Positions 11,552 through 23,136 of a stretch of DNA of 64,000 nt are shown one piece after another. Numbering within the stretch: position 1 is the stretch's first letter; each line of letters opens with the position of its first letter. The notes under the pieces were generated by a model that saw only the letters and a program-made list of their open reading frames with translations, was not told the origin of the DNA and searched no databases. Made by a program: the position numbers and the translations under genes. The stretch lies in the NCBI RefSeq assembly GCF_002999335.1, contig NW_020312040.1, positions 81,701 through 145,700 of the forward strand, read 5' to 3'. This stretch comes from Cyclospora cayetanensis. Lineage: Eukaryota; Apicomplexa; Conoidasida; Eucoccidiorida; Eimeriidae.

Positions 11552-13283
11552 TTATTCCCAAGTCTTAGGCTCAACGCTTAAATGCCACTTCCTGTGGGGA
11601 AAACCTCGACACCATATCTCCACAATCCCAAACAACCGATCGGTTGAACGCACTTGCAGATTGTCGACTGGCGTGCCAAAGACGTCCAACTCGGATATTT
11701 TGGTGACGGGGGCGCCTCCGTTATCAGCTGAATGCAATACAACGCAGCAGGGGCCTTGAGGGTGCATCGGGTCGTTTCACCATGAATAGCTGAATGGTAC
11801 AACTTCTTGGAGGGAAGCTAGCATATTCACTTCTAAAACATGCCTTTAATCGCTACTATTTTGAAGACCAAGTCAAATGGCTCAAGTAAGTTTGCGCGGT
11901 CAAGAGTCAGCATATGGAGCATCCAAAGACCGAACACGCCAACTGTATGTACAGCAAAGGCGGGGTCACAAGCCAGCCCCTTATGAGAAGAGAACAGGCA
12001 CAGGTGGAGGATACGGCGTGCAAATACACACATAAGCATGAAGACTCACCAACAAAGACCTGGAGAGAAGCTACGCATTTGTAGCGCACAGATTTTAGGG
12101 GAAAGTTGATGCCTGCCTCAAAGCTCTCGCCTTCAGGCACATCCTAAGTCGCAAAACAAAATACGATCTAGCATCTAGATAATTCGAATAATCATTTTAA
12201 GATGCTTCAGAAACCATCTGATTTGGCAACCAGACTTACAAATTCGTCGGTTGCCGGATCCGTCTCTACAACGCACACACATACACACATCCGCACGCAT
12301 GCATACACACACACATACATACAGTTATATTTACATACATAGATACATATACATAATACACATACGCAAAGGCACTCTACCACAGCAAAACATGACGTGG
12401 TCTGAAGTATGCAAACTTCAAGCTGAAGGGGTCATGGCCTCTACCACGCGTCCAGAGCTCCAGTACGAGTCTACACACTACTGCCGTGCTGTTTACCTGC
12501 ATCAGCGAAAGACTTCGTGGGATCATTAAAGAATATACGCAATCTTCGAGGGGCTTCCCCCGCTTTCGCAGCGCCTATGGGGGCCCTTAATCGCAAACCC
12601 GTAAGACGGACCGGCACTGAGAAGCCCAACTGCACAAGAATCACAAACACTTCACTGCACAACGCAAATCCTGAGTTTGCAGTCGCAGATAATAGAGCCT
12701 TTGCACACGTACACCAATGGAGGAGACGCAAGAGGCACAAACGAATTCGACGCTCTCCATCGCCTAGCCGATCTCACCCCCCGACCCTAGTTCATGGGGC
12801 AGTGCGGGGGGTCGCCTGACGGATATCAAGAGCTGAGGATCCTCATTTCCCGATTCAAGCGGGGTGTCTGGAGACTCGGAGTCGCTCTTTTGGCTTTTTA
12901 GCAGAGAGAGGAGGGCGTTGGGTGTCGCCTCGTTTCGGCACTCGCACTGATTCAGCTCCAAGAGCGTTAGCAGACTGAGTACAGGACATCGAATAAATTC
13001 CCGTGCCCATGCAGCTCCTTTATGTTACTTTAAGTGTACTGGAAGCGCCTGAAGCGCAGATAGCTTCTCCGCAGCAACAGAGTGTTTGAGGTTTCATGAA
13101 GCCTGGCAGTACAAACAAGATATTAATCAAAAGCTCCTCCAGAGCCAACGCATACGACGTGCTTAACGGTCAGTGCTTGGGTTTAGCACCCTGTTATTTC
13201 AACAGGAAGGCACAGACATGGCAGACGTGACCCTTAAGGGCCCTTCTTGTTGCTCACCTGTTTTGGGGGGCCCCCGTACTCAT
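11552..13283 (-). CDS. PITH-domain protein (PITHD1-like), complete, 6 exons
   Basis: Exons 13258..13283, 12821..12974, 12497..12629, 12240..12265, 12050..12143 and 11552..11727 join with every phase matching (2, 0, 1, 0, 1) and give 609 nt, 202 residues. That is the usual length of a stand-alone PITH protein. Signs of the fold in order: an N-terminal conserved NQCECRNE segment, DPQLLIS, LGFSVPVRLTGLRLRAP, LRIFFNDPTKSFADA, PLKSVRYKCVASLQVFV, then APVTKISELDVFGTPV. PITH is a beta-sandwich found in the proteasome-interacting thioredoxin TXNL1 and in PITHD1; here no thioredoxin domain is present. Two exons are only 26 nt long. Donors include GTGAGC, GTAAAC, GTAAGT, GTGAGT and a weaker GTCAGG. Role in this organism is unknown; proteasome association would be inferred from the family only. 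Confidence 0.85.
12266..12370. repeat. CA/CATA simple repeat in PITH gene intron
   Basis: Runs of CACACATACA-type units inside the intron between the third exon and the 26-nt fourth exon. Confidence 0.8.
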
Positions 13284-15000
13284 CGTGGCGTTGCCCCTGC
13301 TCTCGTGGAGCGGGATACTGCAAAGGCTCTGAAATAATATATTCGTTATTTCCTTTCGAAAAATGGAAAGCGGAGCAGATTGCAACGCGGCACGCCGATC
13401 GACCACAAATGCATGCAAATCGTGGATTCAAACGACCCTACCCAAAGCCCTTGGAAGTCTTGGACATGGCTGCTCTCCCACACACGACCTAATCAGAAAG
13501 AGCACGCATTAAGCCACTACAAGTTGCATCTAGCATTCATGGGGCCTGCGAATTTCCAGCTTCAAAACGCTTCTATTTGTATATGAATACTTCTCGGAAG
13601 CAGCGCTTGCAAGAGCAGATGGAGCTATATATATATGTATGACCTTTTCCTAGTATTTCTCTCGAAAATAAAGTCTAGCAAGAATTTGTTCATCGTAGGT
13701 TAGAGTTGACCACATGAGTTGCCACTCTGTACCAAAACACGGATAGGGCGTTTAAAAAGTTGAAACAAGCGAAGTTGTATACACTTGCGCAGAGCTGCTA
13801 GGCAAGGTACCTCTGCAAGAAATAACAAATCTCTGCAGCCTCAGAAGCGCTGAGACGCATCATACAGAGGTGGAAGTATGGCAGTCGGCCACTGCGGCCA
13901 CGGTACCGGGCGTCCCCACAGTTGGTGTTGTCGTGTGTAGCCTTGGAGACAAGTAGAGTGCCAGCATAACATTCAGCGGGATGTTAGGTATGAATGCAGA
14001 TAGTCCCATTTGCGCGCTCCACCAGTGGCCCTTTCTGTTGTGTTGGCAACGCGCTTGTCACCAAATCTCGAAGACGCTGAGAAAATCTTGCCCGCCGACA
14101 GTCCCACGAGTGTAGCTACACAAACGATTCACTCTAACACTCTCCGATATATCGAGTGGCTTTTTAAGGGAAACTCAAGGATCGACCCTTCGGTGGTGGC
14201 TGCTGTTTTGTGCAATTCTTTGCATAATGGTACTGCTCAAAATTATACAGGTGAACTTTGGTGTCTGTGAACCAATTTGTTGTGTGCAACTGATTGCGAA
14301 CGCTCGAAGGGCTGAGAGTATGCAGCAAGGCGCACGATAGCCGCCCGTATAGCCCTACATCGGAACACCCTGATACGTAGGCCAAAGATGGATCGCTACA
14401 ACCAGGATGTGGCAGCCCCTGGCACAAACGTTTGTCCCTGCTGCGTGCTCATTGCATCTTGGCATCTCCGTTGCGCAGTTACCTTGTTTTCTTAAACGTT
14501 CCGCGTAAGCTGATGCCTCCGCAGGAGAAAACATTACTTAGCCTTAGCTAATAGAGACTGAGTGTTTACAAAATAGCTCTCGCTCTTTCCTGCCCAAGCT
14601 CCTCAGGTCCTGACACGAACAAAAAGAGACCAATAGGATGCACACTGCTGTGCTGTCTAGGCACATAAGACATTCACAACTAGCTGCATAAAGCATCTAC
14701 CACACAGGCACACAAAAGTGCTTCTCATTGTTCATGCGAACAGTACGATGCAATTAAATAAAGTATACGAAAGGCAAACTTCTCCGTCAAGTGTTTTACT
14801 TCTTAGCGCTTCATTGCTAGCATCTACCACCTTTATGCGTGAAGTGACTTCCCGCCAAATCGAGCACCCCACTGCTTAAAAGCCGGTGCCCATACATTAA
14901 TCGTGATACTAAATACATATGGCTGGCAGAAGCGTTAAAAACGTCAACAGTTGACTCCATAAGGACCTCACAAACAAGCGATGGTACTCGCTCTTGGACA
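13284..15000. other. Intergenic, upstream of PITH gene, no supported gene
   Basis: Repeat-poor. Short frames at 14010-14270 (+) and 14164-14427 (-) overlap each other, have no recognisable motifs and lack a convincing splice chain. Likely includes the PITH promoter. Confidence 0.35.
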
Positions 15001-15111
15001 CGCTTGTGGGAACTGTAAGCGCCCCGGCTTCAAGCCTTACTGGTGCGGCAACTCACTACTCACCGCTTAAGCAAAGGCACACACTCATCCATCATGGTCG
15101 TGGCAAATGTG

Positions 15112-15227
15112 GCTTACCTCACTGTATCCAGCCATCAGATTGCAACCACTGGACGTTATAGGGTCTAACCGAAGTCTTGCCGCGCCTGTAGAGCTTCCAG
15201 GCTCTTCGCTACCACTATAAAGGCCCC
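15112..15227 (-). CDS. Isolated exon-like segment, unassigned
   Basis: A minus-strand segment starting after a tttatag acceptor and ending YSE at a strong donor (GAG|GTAAGC) reads GSEEPGSSTGAARLRLDP and onward. Phase is 2 at the start and 0 at the end. I found no confident partner exons. It could be a 3' exon of the gene whose exons lie near 16.3-17.1 kb, or a separate gene. Confidence 0.25.
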
Positions 15228-16309
15228 AACAGCTTTTTGTGTAATCGCAGCGACGTTGCGGTACGCTCAAACTGAACGAGGAATTATCCTTGCCCCGTAC
15301 CTAGGCAAGAGCTCTACACTTTGCATTTAGTCATGGCGAGCGAGCTTGAATAATCCTAGTCAAATTAGGGCTGAAATTTAATATGTTTGCTCTTCCTGCT
15401 TGCTCCTGAGAGTTCCTTGGAATTGAGTCTTATGGACCAAACGTTTCGTTGAGCTTTTTCGTGAGATCAAACGTGTGAAAGCGGTTTAGGGGCAGCTTTA
15501 AAGCTGCCTTGAGGGCCCCGTTTGCGCACAGCAGCCAAACCCAGCAACCTCAGGAATAGAAGGTAGCTTGAATCGCTGAAGTATACTTGGCGTGTATAAT
15601 CCACACGCATTTTGGTTCAAAGCAGCCTCTTGATATGCTCGTTCCCCTCAGCTCCCTTTTACTCGCACTGCTTCTGTACTGCTGTGGGGCGTTGCACAAT
15701 ATCACGAGATCAAGGCTCCGATGGATAACCCCGCGCGGTTCCCGCGCTCAAATTAGGGTCCAACTGAAGTCCCTTTCTATGCAGACGCTTCATGCTGCAT
15801 TGCAAAGGATCGTTCATAAACGTGCGCTGTACAAAGAGCTCCTTGTAGGGACATGTACGCAGAAAGATGCAGCATGAAAGACGAGGCTTCGCACAACAAT
15901 TCAAAGAGTGAAAGTTGTTTGCGTGCACTTTTACAGCGGGGGCCGCTAATAGGAGCGCAATACATCAGATCAATGTTCATATTACGGAAAAAGGGCGCTC
16001 TGACTACAAAATGGCTGTTGTCACTGAGATGTAAATTCGCTAAAATAGAAAAAGTAAAAGGGAGGGGATCTTGAGAGAACCCAAGTGCTGAAAGTCTCTG
16101 CAGAAACAACGGAAAGCTGGAAGCACGCCACAGTGGCAGACCTTTGGCAGTGTTTGGATAACATGCTGTCAAACAGTCGTCTGCAGAGTCGCTCATACCC
16201 ACACGTTCTACACGAGCAGTTCTGTGTCTCTGCAGGCAGAATAGGGAAGGAAATAAGTATGCGACTCCACGAAGATCTAGCGCGTGCGAGGTGGTAGCCG
16301 TGAAGATGC

Positions 16310-17134
16310 CCAAATGCATAGAATTAAAGGCCATAGGGCACATGGTCACCAGAAACGGCCCCGACGTGACGTCTATATTCGTTCTGATCCAGAGGGCAAC
16401 GCCTCGATGCTGAAATCTTGTCTGTGGTCTGCAAAAGAGACCTAGACACACAGGAGAGCTGAGGCTAAAGTACAGACAGCAAGAAATCCTTAGTCGCGTC
16501 ATAAGCGTCTTGCTCCTGCCCTACGGAGCTCACGGGTTCATAGGGAACCTCGTTCGCCTCAGAGCTACAATATTTCTCAGTTGCTTTACTTTTGCTGGGA
16601 AAACAAATCGAGGGAGAATCGCCGGACTGAACATCCGCCTACTCTCCCAAAGCGCCCTCTATAAGGCATGGTTGAACTCGGCTAGTGCCCTTTTTCTCGG
16701 CAGTGTTTCGTGGCATAGGAGACACGCGGTCCTCCCCAGTCGAAATCTCCGTGCGCTTTGGTCTTCCACCGTTTCTCTTGATTGACTACGGGGGGTGAGC
16801 AGGTGGTGTGCAGGGTTTACCCGTATTTTGGGAGCTCAGCCCGTTCCTGCGAGTGGCCACGGCTGGCAATAGTCTCTCTAGAGGTCCTACTAGTCGGAGA
16901 TAGGAGGAAATATGTGCCTACAGCCCCTGCCACGCAGCAAATACTCCTATGAGCGACTGGCCCTCAGGGTGCGTATGCAATTGGAAGCCCGTGGCTCTCT
17001 CTTTTTCGAGTTGCAAAAAACCTATCCAGGTAGCAATCGAGAAGGCAGGAGCGCAACGGAAGGCAGAGGGCCCGTAGCAATAAACTATGTAGAGGAGAAC
17101 GGCGACGTACCCAGCAAGAAGGATGCGGGTGTGC
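16310..17134 (-). CDS. Membrane-protein exons, possibly signal peptidase complex subunit 2
   Basis: Best exon is 17022..17134 (acceptor cctatacag|G, donor ATAG|GTTTTT). It reads HTRILLAGYVAVLLYIVYCY, a membrane segment with a preceding basic residue, then APAFSIATWI. A following exon candidate in the same phase gives AVGTYFLLSPT, and another gives QEKRWKTKAHGDFDW. Near 16310-16410 a frame reads GVALWIRTNIDVTSGPFLVTM. The order of an Arg-preceded membrane helix, a second short hydrophobic helix, an EK motif and a beta segment fits SPC2/SPCS2, a two-helix subunit of ER signal peptidase. The N-terminal exon and the C-terminus are not found, and several junctions are guesses. Confidence 0.35.
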
Positions 17135-17348
17135 CTGTATAGGAAAAATGAGAAATCAGGGTACACGCAGCCATCAAGACAGTCGCTTCACAGCCGTATC
17201 TCGATTAATGGAATACTCGGCAGTACTCGCTGTTGCGGTGCTGTAAGCCAGAAAACCAAACCCTAATTCCTAGTGGGGGATGATTCACTATTTTCAAATG
17301 CGTCATTTCTCTAGTAGTTACTCGGAATTCACGAACCGCGACAAAAGA

Positions 17349-17906
17349 TCATGATGAATACATCGGAGAAGCTTTGACTCGATCGAGTTGTATGTACACC
17401 GGAGGGTTCGTGGAGCACGTGACCAGAGCCACGATGGCCGCCTTCTTGGTGCTGTTGGCGATACGCTGCATAGATATCAGGGAAAAGGAAGGTCCCACAT
17501 TGGTGCTGCTACATAGGCTACATGAGATAGTCTTTACATCGCTGTTTTTGTCTGGCTCTACGTCATGGCACCCAAGGGGGGAATTGCAAGGCGGCGAGAG
17601 CCGGCGTCTTTTGTTGCTGCTGCATAAGCTGCATTCAGAGCAGCTGACCCCCTTGCTCCTGCTGCGCATGGGATGCACAAACACTAGAAACGACGCATGA
17701 GCGTCTCGTGGATCGGCTGCGTATCCTAGAAAGTCTGCTCCAAAGGAGGCACCCTCCTTCATGAGGAAGCCTTTTCGCGTTAGATCCTCCAGCACCTTAG
17801 TTCTCGCCTGCTGTCGCCACGCAAGGCTCTTGCTGCTGATGCCACTACACCACGGGGATTCAGGCTCCAGCCGATGCTTTGGCGAAGACGCCGCTGACTC
17901 TTCCAT
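17349..17906 (-). CDS. tRNA-splicing endonuclease catalytic subunit (Sen34-like)
   Basis: Single-exon frame of 185 residues with ATG at 17904-17906. The middle, DLTRKGFLMKEGASFGADFL, then GYAADPRDAHASFLVFV, is the conserved core of the Sen2/Sen34/archaeal EndA nuclease fold. All three expected catalytic residues can be placed: Tyr in GYAADP, His in DAHASF and Lys in NSTKKAAIVALV. The end VYIQLDR matches the terminal beta strand. The enzyme cuts pre-tRNA introns. Between His and Lys lies an insertion with two similar cysteine motifs (SCSECSLCSS and SCSLCSS) flanking a basic patch, not usual for the family. The N-terminal domain seems absent or lies on an unseen upstream exon. Divergent from the nucleoporin gene, about 770 bp apart. 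Confidence 0.7.
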   Translation of the reverse strand: MEESAASSPKHRLEPESPWCSGISSKSLAWRQQARTKVLEDLTRKGFLMKEGASFGADFLGYAADPRDAHASFLVFVHPMRSRSKGVSCSECSLCSSNKRRRLSPPCNSPLGCHDVEPDKNSDVKTISCSLCSSTNVGPSFSLISMQRIANSTKKAAIVALVTCSTNPPVYIQLDRVKASPMYSS

Positions 17907-18676
17907 GTGTCGTATGCGGGCTGCCTTGCCTACTGCGCATGGTGTGCCCCCTTCGCTTCACTTGCAGCAGCAGCAGCCGCAATAGCGGTTGCGCGGAGCC
18001 GAGAGCAGTAGGCAAGCCTCTATAATCAAGAAAGGGCTGTAAATCACAGGAGCAGCCGCTAAATATCCACACACACAGAGGGAGGCACTGCCTTGCTTGC
18101 GTGAAAGTTGTCGGTCCCTGCACCGGCAAAAGATGAAGCTTGCTTTCTCCTCCTTTTTCAAGTTTCTGGTCATGAAAAACTCGCAAATATGCCTGCCTTT
18201 TTAACAGCGGGGCTGCATGCGGTGTGGCTGCGACTCCTGCTGTCACAGCAGCTGCTCCTCGCCATAGACCCACTAGACGCGATGCCACAGCCTTATTCTA
18301 GGCCTCCTTACCCGTGAAAACAGCATAAGCTGTCTCCGAAGTCATTTAATTTGCTTCCCCTCATCGCTTTCCCCTCGCTTTTCATCCGGCAACACCGACG
18401 ATCTCCTCCCTTGCCTGTCTTGTGACCTCCTCCTAGGCAGCAACACCAGGAGCAGCGGCAGCAGCGGCTCCCCACCCCTTCCCCATTTTTTTCTGCCCGT
18501 TTCTTCGCGTTTGAGGCGACTTTTTCCGCCTGCCTGCGGGCGTACACCCCTCAGCAGCCGCCCAGAATTCGCAGCAGCAAACGTGGCAGGGGCAGCGCCA
18601 GCACGACACGCAGCCTGCATGCAGAATAGCTGCTGCAGCGGCCGCACAGAAGCCAGCAGAAGCAGCGCCAACAACC

Positions 18677-21058
18677 ATGTCAGCCTACGTGGAACGCAGG
18701 CACCCGCAAAAGCGGCTAACCCGGAGGCCCCACCCGTATGGGGGGCCCTCTGAGGGGCCCCAAGGGGCCCCTTCCCTTTTTACGCGGGTGGCTTCCCGCG
18801 TCTCCTCTTTCTTCATGAATGCCCTTAGAGGGAATTCGCGGGGGCCCCGCAATAGCAGCGAGCAGCACTTGCAGCAGCAGAGCGAGGCCATGAGCGAATG
18901 CAGCTCGTTTTTTAGCGAGACGCGCAGTGAAGCCTCAGGGGGCCCCCTTCACAGAGACTACCGGCATCAACAGTATCTGCAGGTTCCACGGGATCAGAAA
19001 TACCAACACCGAACCCAAGGAGCTTGGAGCTTTGCTGGTGCTGGTGCTGCTCACGAGCAGCATCAGGAGCAGCAGCATCAGGAGCAGCATCATCAGCTTC
19101 AGCAGGAGCAGCAGCAGAGGGCCCCTGCAGCGCTATCCGCAGCAACAGCAGCAGGAGCAGCAGCAGCAGCAGGAAACTATTCGAACTCCTCCCTGCCGTA
19201 CGTCGGCTTCGCCCAACAGCAGCAGCCACAGCTGAGAGGACCCCACAAGACAAATTTGGCGGGGACGGCTGTAGAGGCCCTTCCATGGGAACTGAGCGAC
19301 ACGGGGGCCCCTGCGGGGGCCCCTTCGGGGGGCCCCCCGGGGGCTTTGGGGCCCTGGCAGCGCATGCATCCACAGCTGGCCGCCCTTTCTCGACTCGACA
19401 GGCAACAGCAGCTGCGTCTCGAGCAGCAGCAGCACTTGCAGCAGCAGCAGCACTTGCAGCAACGGCAGCAAGTGCAGCCGAAGCAGCGATACCGACAAGT
19501 GCACGTGGCTTCTGCTGCAGCGGAGGCGAGAGACACGGCAGCAGCTATCCCCATGTTTCAGCAGCAGCAGGCTATTCTGGAAGAGCAGCAGCAGCAGCAG
19601 CAGCAACTGCTGCTGCAGCAGCAGCAGCAGGATATGCTGGAAGAGCAGCAGCAGCGACAGCAGCCCCGAGAAGACGTTTCTGCTACTGAGCTGCAGCAAC
19701 TCTACCTTCGGTGTCACCCCCTGCGCTGGCATGTGCGGCTTATGGAATTGTTTCAGCTGGATGCTGAGGCTGCATTGCAGCAGCAACAGCTACAGCTGCA
19801 ACAGCAGAAACAGCAGCGTCTGCTCGAGAAGCTGCAGCGCCGCATGGAGGCCGGTGCTTCGGCGGAATCCTCAGGTGTCTCGCCAGCAGCAGCAGCAGCA
19901 AAAGCAGTGCTCGCAGAAGCCTCTGCTGCACTTCAGCCCGCAGCCAAGGCAGCAAGGGCCCTCGAGACAGGAGCAAGCAGCCTCTTCAAACCAGCCTCCC
20001 CTTCAACGGATCCTTTGCCTGCGCGCATGTCTGTGCAAAAAGGTCCCCCTTTTGCACCAGCAGGCGATTCTCGACCAGCTGCTGCTGCTGCTGCTGCTGA
20101 AGTGCAGCTCACAGCAGCCACTGCTCCAACGCAAGACAACGGCAGCACCAAGCCAGCTTCTTCTTCTTCGCCTTTCACTGCAGGATGCTCCAGCCTTCCG
20201 CAGTCTGCTGGTGTCTCCACGAGGTCGGCAGTAGCGACGAAAGACGCGCGTGCCTCCGCAGCGGGAGGGGCTGTAGAGACAGGAGACTCCGCAGCAGCAT
20301 CAGCTGCGGCGGAGTGCCTCAAGGAAACAGGAGGCGGCCTCGCAGGAGGCTCTTCTTCTGCAGGCTCCATGTTTGGTCGGCAGCAGCAGCGAGATGCGAC
20401 GCCAGAAGAGCAGACGAAGTCGCGTGCGAGCTGCATTTCTGGCTCCCTCTTCGGTGCGGGGACTGAGCAGCCTGCTGCTGCCGCAGGAGGGCATGCAGGA
20501 GCGACGAACGGCTTCTCCGTGTTCGGGCTTAGCAGGGGGGAGACGCACAGTGCAACAGGAACCTCTGTCACCGGCGGACGAACTGCTGCTGCTGGCAGCG
20601 CTGCGGCTGAGCAGCCTCTTCTCTCAGGCACAGGCACAGCTGCAAAGCCTCCAGGAGACCAAACACAAGCGCAAGCAAAGGTTTCTGAGGAGGCTTCTTC
20701 GTCTCCCCCGCAGAAGGGCCTTGTCTCCGAGGCGGAGACTGTCAGCCGCACTGCGGTGAGTGGAGTCTCCTCCCCAGACAAGGACGAGACTACGGGGAAG
20801 CCGTCTCGCAGTCTGTTCGGTGCTGCTGGGCTGAAAAGCTCCGCAAAGGCGTCCTTTGGGAGTCTCCTGGGAGGCGTGGCTCCAGGTGCCACACACAGCC
20901 TCGTAGGGGTGACAGGGAGCCTCGTGACACAGGAGAGCAGCGCCAAGGGGAAGAAAGGGGCGAAGGATGCAGCTTCAGTCGCTGCTCCTGCTGCTAGTGA
21001 GGCGGCAGAGGCCACAAAGCTCGCAGCCAGTAGCACGAGCAGCAGCAGCAGCAGCACG

Positions 21059-21090
<32 letters not shown>

Positions 21091-21899
21091 TAGCAGCAGC
21101 AGCACGAGCAGCAGTAGCAGCACGAGCAGTAGCAGCAGTAGCAGCAGCAAAGAAGGTAGCAAGCCAGCTGCAGTGCCCTGGTGGCTAGCCAACGTGGGCA
21201 AGCCGTGCGAAGTCGTTATTGAGGCTGATGGCTTTGCGGAGAATGCAAATGACGAGGGATCTGCGGAGCACGCTGCAGAGGCGTCTGCAGACTCTGCTGT
21301 TGCGACTCCTGCTGGCGTCGTTGCTGCAGATGCAGCTGCGCGAGACGGAGGAGGCACAGCAGCGCAGTCCGCAGCAGGGGGGGGAGGAAGCGGCCTTTTT
21401 GGCAGCCTGCCAATTCCGAAGGCTGCGCCAGCTGCTCCCTCGCTGTTCACCTTTGGTGCAGGTGCAAGCAGCAGCGGGAACGGGGGGGGGGGGCCCCCTC
21501 GCTCTTCACTTTTGGCGGCAGTGGAGGCGAAGACACCCTCCCGAGCGGCACTCAGAAAACGCCTCTTTTTGACCAGTCCCCTGGTGTCAGTGCTCCTGCT
21601 TCTCGATCACCCCTCTTTGGAGGCAGCTCCAGCAGCAACATCAGCAAAAACAGCAGCAGTGGCATGTCGCTCTTCGGCATTAACAAGGAGGGGGGGGGCC
21701 CCTTCAGCGCTGGCGGCAGTTTGTTTGGCACGGCGACAGCAGCAGCGGCCCCTCCTGCCCTTTTGGGATCTTCCCCCAGCAGCAACGATTCTGCAAATCA
21801 AGTATTCGTCTTCGGTGCCAGCAGCAGCAGTGCAAACAAGAGCAGCGATCCTGCAGCGGCAGCATCGGAAGCGCAGAAGCCCTTCGTTTTCGGCAGCAG

Positions 21900-21934
<35 letters not shown>

Positions 21935-23136
21935 CTACTCCTGCGGCGGGGGCAGCAGCCGATAAGCCTTCCCTCTTTGGCAGCTCCTCAGCATCTACAA
22001 ATAAGCTGTTTACATTTGGTGGCAATGCAGCTGGAGCAGGTGCAGCAGCAGCAGCAGATAAGCCTTCCCTCTTTGGTGGCAGTGCAGCAGGAGCAGGTGC
22101 AACAGCAGATAAGCCTTCCCTCTTTGGTGGCAGTGCAGCAGGTGCAGCAGCAGCAGCAGATAAGCCTTCCCTCTTTGGTGGCAGTGCAGCAGGTGCAGCA
22201 GCAGCAGATAAGCCTTCCCTCTTTGGTGGCAGTGCAGTAGGTGCAACAGCAGCAGCCGATAAGCCTTTTCTCTTTGGTGGCAGTGCAGCTGGAGCAGGTG
22301 CAGCAGCAGCAGCAGATAAGCCTTTTCTCTTTGGTGGCAGTGCAGCTGGAGCAGGTGCAGCAGCAGATAAGCCTTCCCTCTTTGGTGGCAGTGCAGCAGG
22401 AGCAGGTGCAACAGCAGATAAGCCTTCCCTCTTTGGTGGCAGTGCAGCTGGAGCAGGTGCAGCAGCAGATAAGCCTTTTCTCTTTGGTGGCAGTGCAGCT
22501 GGAGCAGGTGCAACAGCCGATAAGCCTTCCCTCTTCGGTGGCAGTGCAGTAGGTGCAACAGCAGCAGCCGATAAGCCTTCCCTCTTTGGTGGCAGTGGCA
22601 GCAAGGGCACCCCATCTTTCAATTTGTTTGGTGCTCCCTTCTCCGCTTCAAAGCCTTCGGGAGGTTCTCTGAACTTTGGACTTTTGAAGGATAGCGAAGG
22701 GGGCAGTCAGAGAGGGAATTTATTCGTGGAGGGCGGCGGTAGTGGTAAGCGGGGTAGAACCGAGTCGGAGGGGCCCCCCTCGAAAGGTTTATTTAGGACG
22801 CGCGAGGGTGGTGGTGGTTCGGGGGGCCTCTTTGGGGGCCCCTCTGCGCCTTCCGTCTTTGGGGGCCCTTTGACACCTGCGACTCGTGAGAACACGGGTT
22901 CTTCTTCGGAGGCTTCAGGTTCGCAGAGCAGGGTGTTTCAAGACGGGAGCAGTGCTTTGACGCTAGCTGCTGGATCCTCGAAAACGGCTGGGGGGGCAGG
23001 GGGCCTCTTTGGAGGAGCAGCGCCTTCACAAGGGGCCTCCTCCCAGATTGGCGTTCCTGGATTTGCGCCTGGGGCTTCTAAACAGTTTCTTTTGGGCGGA
23101 GGAGGAGGCTCGGGCGGCGGGGGCCCCTTTGCATGA
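18677..23136 (+). CDS. FG-repeat nucleoporin, with one assembly or real frameshift
   Basis: ATG at 18677. The first frame runs to about 21490; after a run of 12 G and 5 C at 21482-21498, coding continues in another frame (PSLFTFGGSGGED and onward) to the stop at 23134-23136. One extra base or two fewer in that run would rejoin the frames, giving roughly 1,490 residues. Evidence for the join is that SLFG, FVFG, FTFG and LFGG motifs occur on both sides. Residues 150-400 are Gln-rich from CAG runs and residues 780-830 are almost pure Ser/Thr. From 22060 to 22600 about eleven near-identical units of KP(S/F)LFGGSAAGAGA(T/A)AD form the FG array. Such disordered FG domains line the nuclear pore and bind transport receptors. 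No Nup98 autoproteolytic domain or structured C-terminus is visible. The exact start and any 5' exons are uncertain. Confidence 0.75.
21030..21150 (+). repeat. AGC microsatellite encoding poly-Ser/Thr
   Basis: Dense AGC repeats interrupted by ACG codons within the nucleoporin reading frame, encoding more than 40 Ser with scattered Thr. One of several CAG-phase repeats in this gene, which encode Gln, Ala or Ser according to frame. Confidence 0.9.
22020..22605 (+). repeat. Coding tandem array of FG units in the nucleoporin
   Basis: Eleven units of about 45-57 bp encoding KPSLFGGSA or KPFLFGGSA followed by Ala/Gly/Thr spacers. Units differ by synonymous changes and by GCA copy number, which suggests recent expansion by unequal exchange or slippage. 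Confidence 0.85.

Noticed and set aside
11162..11581. 139-codon plus frame with an ATG
   Set aside because: Overlaps the PITH stop region tail-to-tail, has no motif and no typical composition bias.
19933..21450. 505-codon open frame on the minus strand opposite the nucleoporin
   Set aside because: It is the antisense of (CAG)n coding repeats, giving Leu/Ala-rich nonsense. The plus strand carries the FG motifs.
21798..22622. 274-codon minus frame with repeated LPPKREGLSA units
   Set aside because: Mirror image of the FG array; repeat periodicity keeps all frames open.
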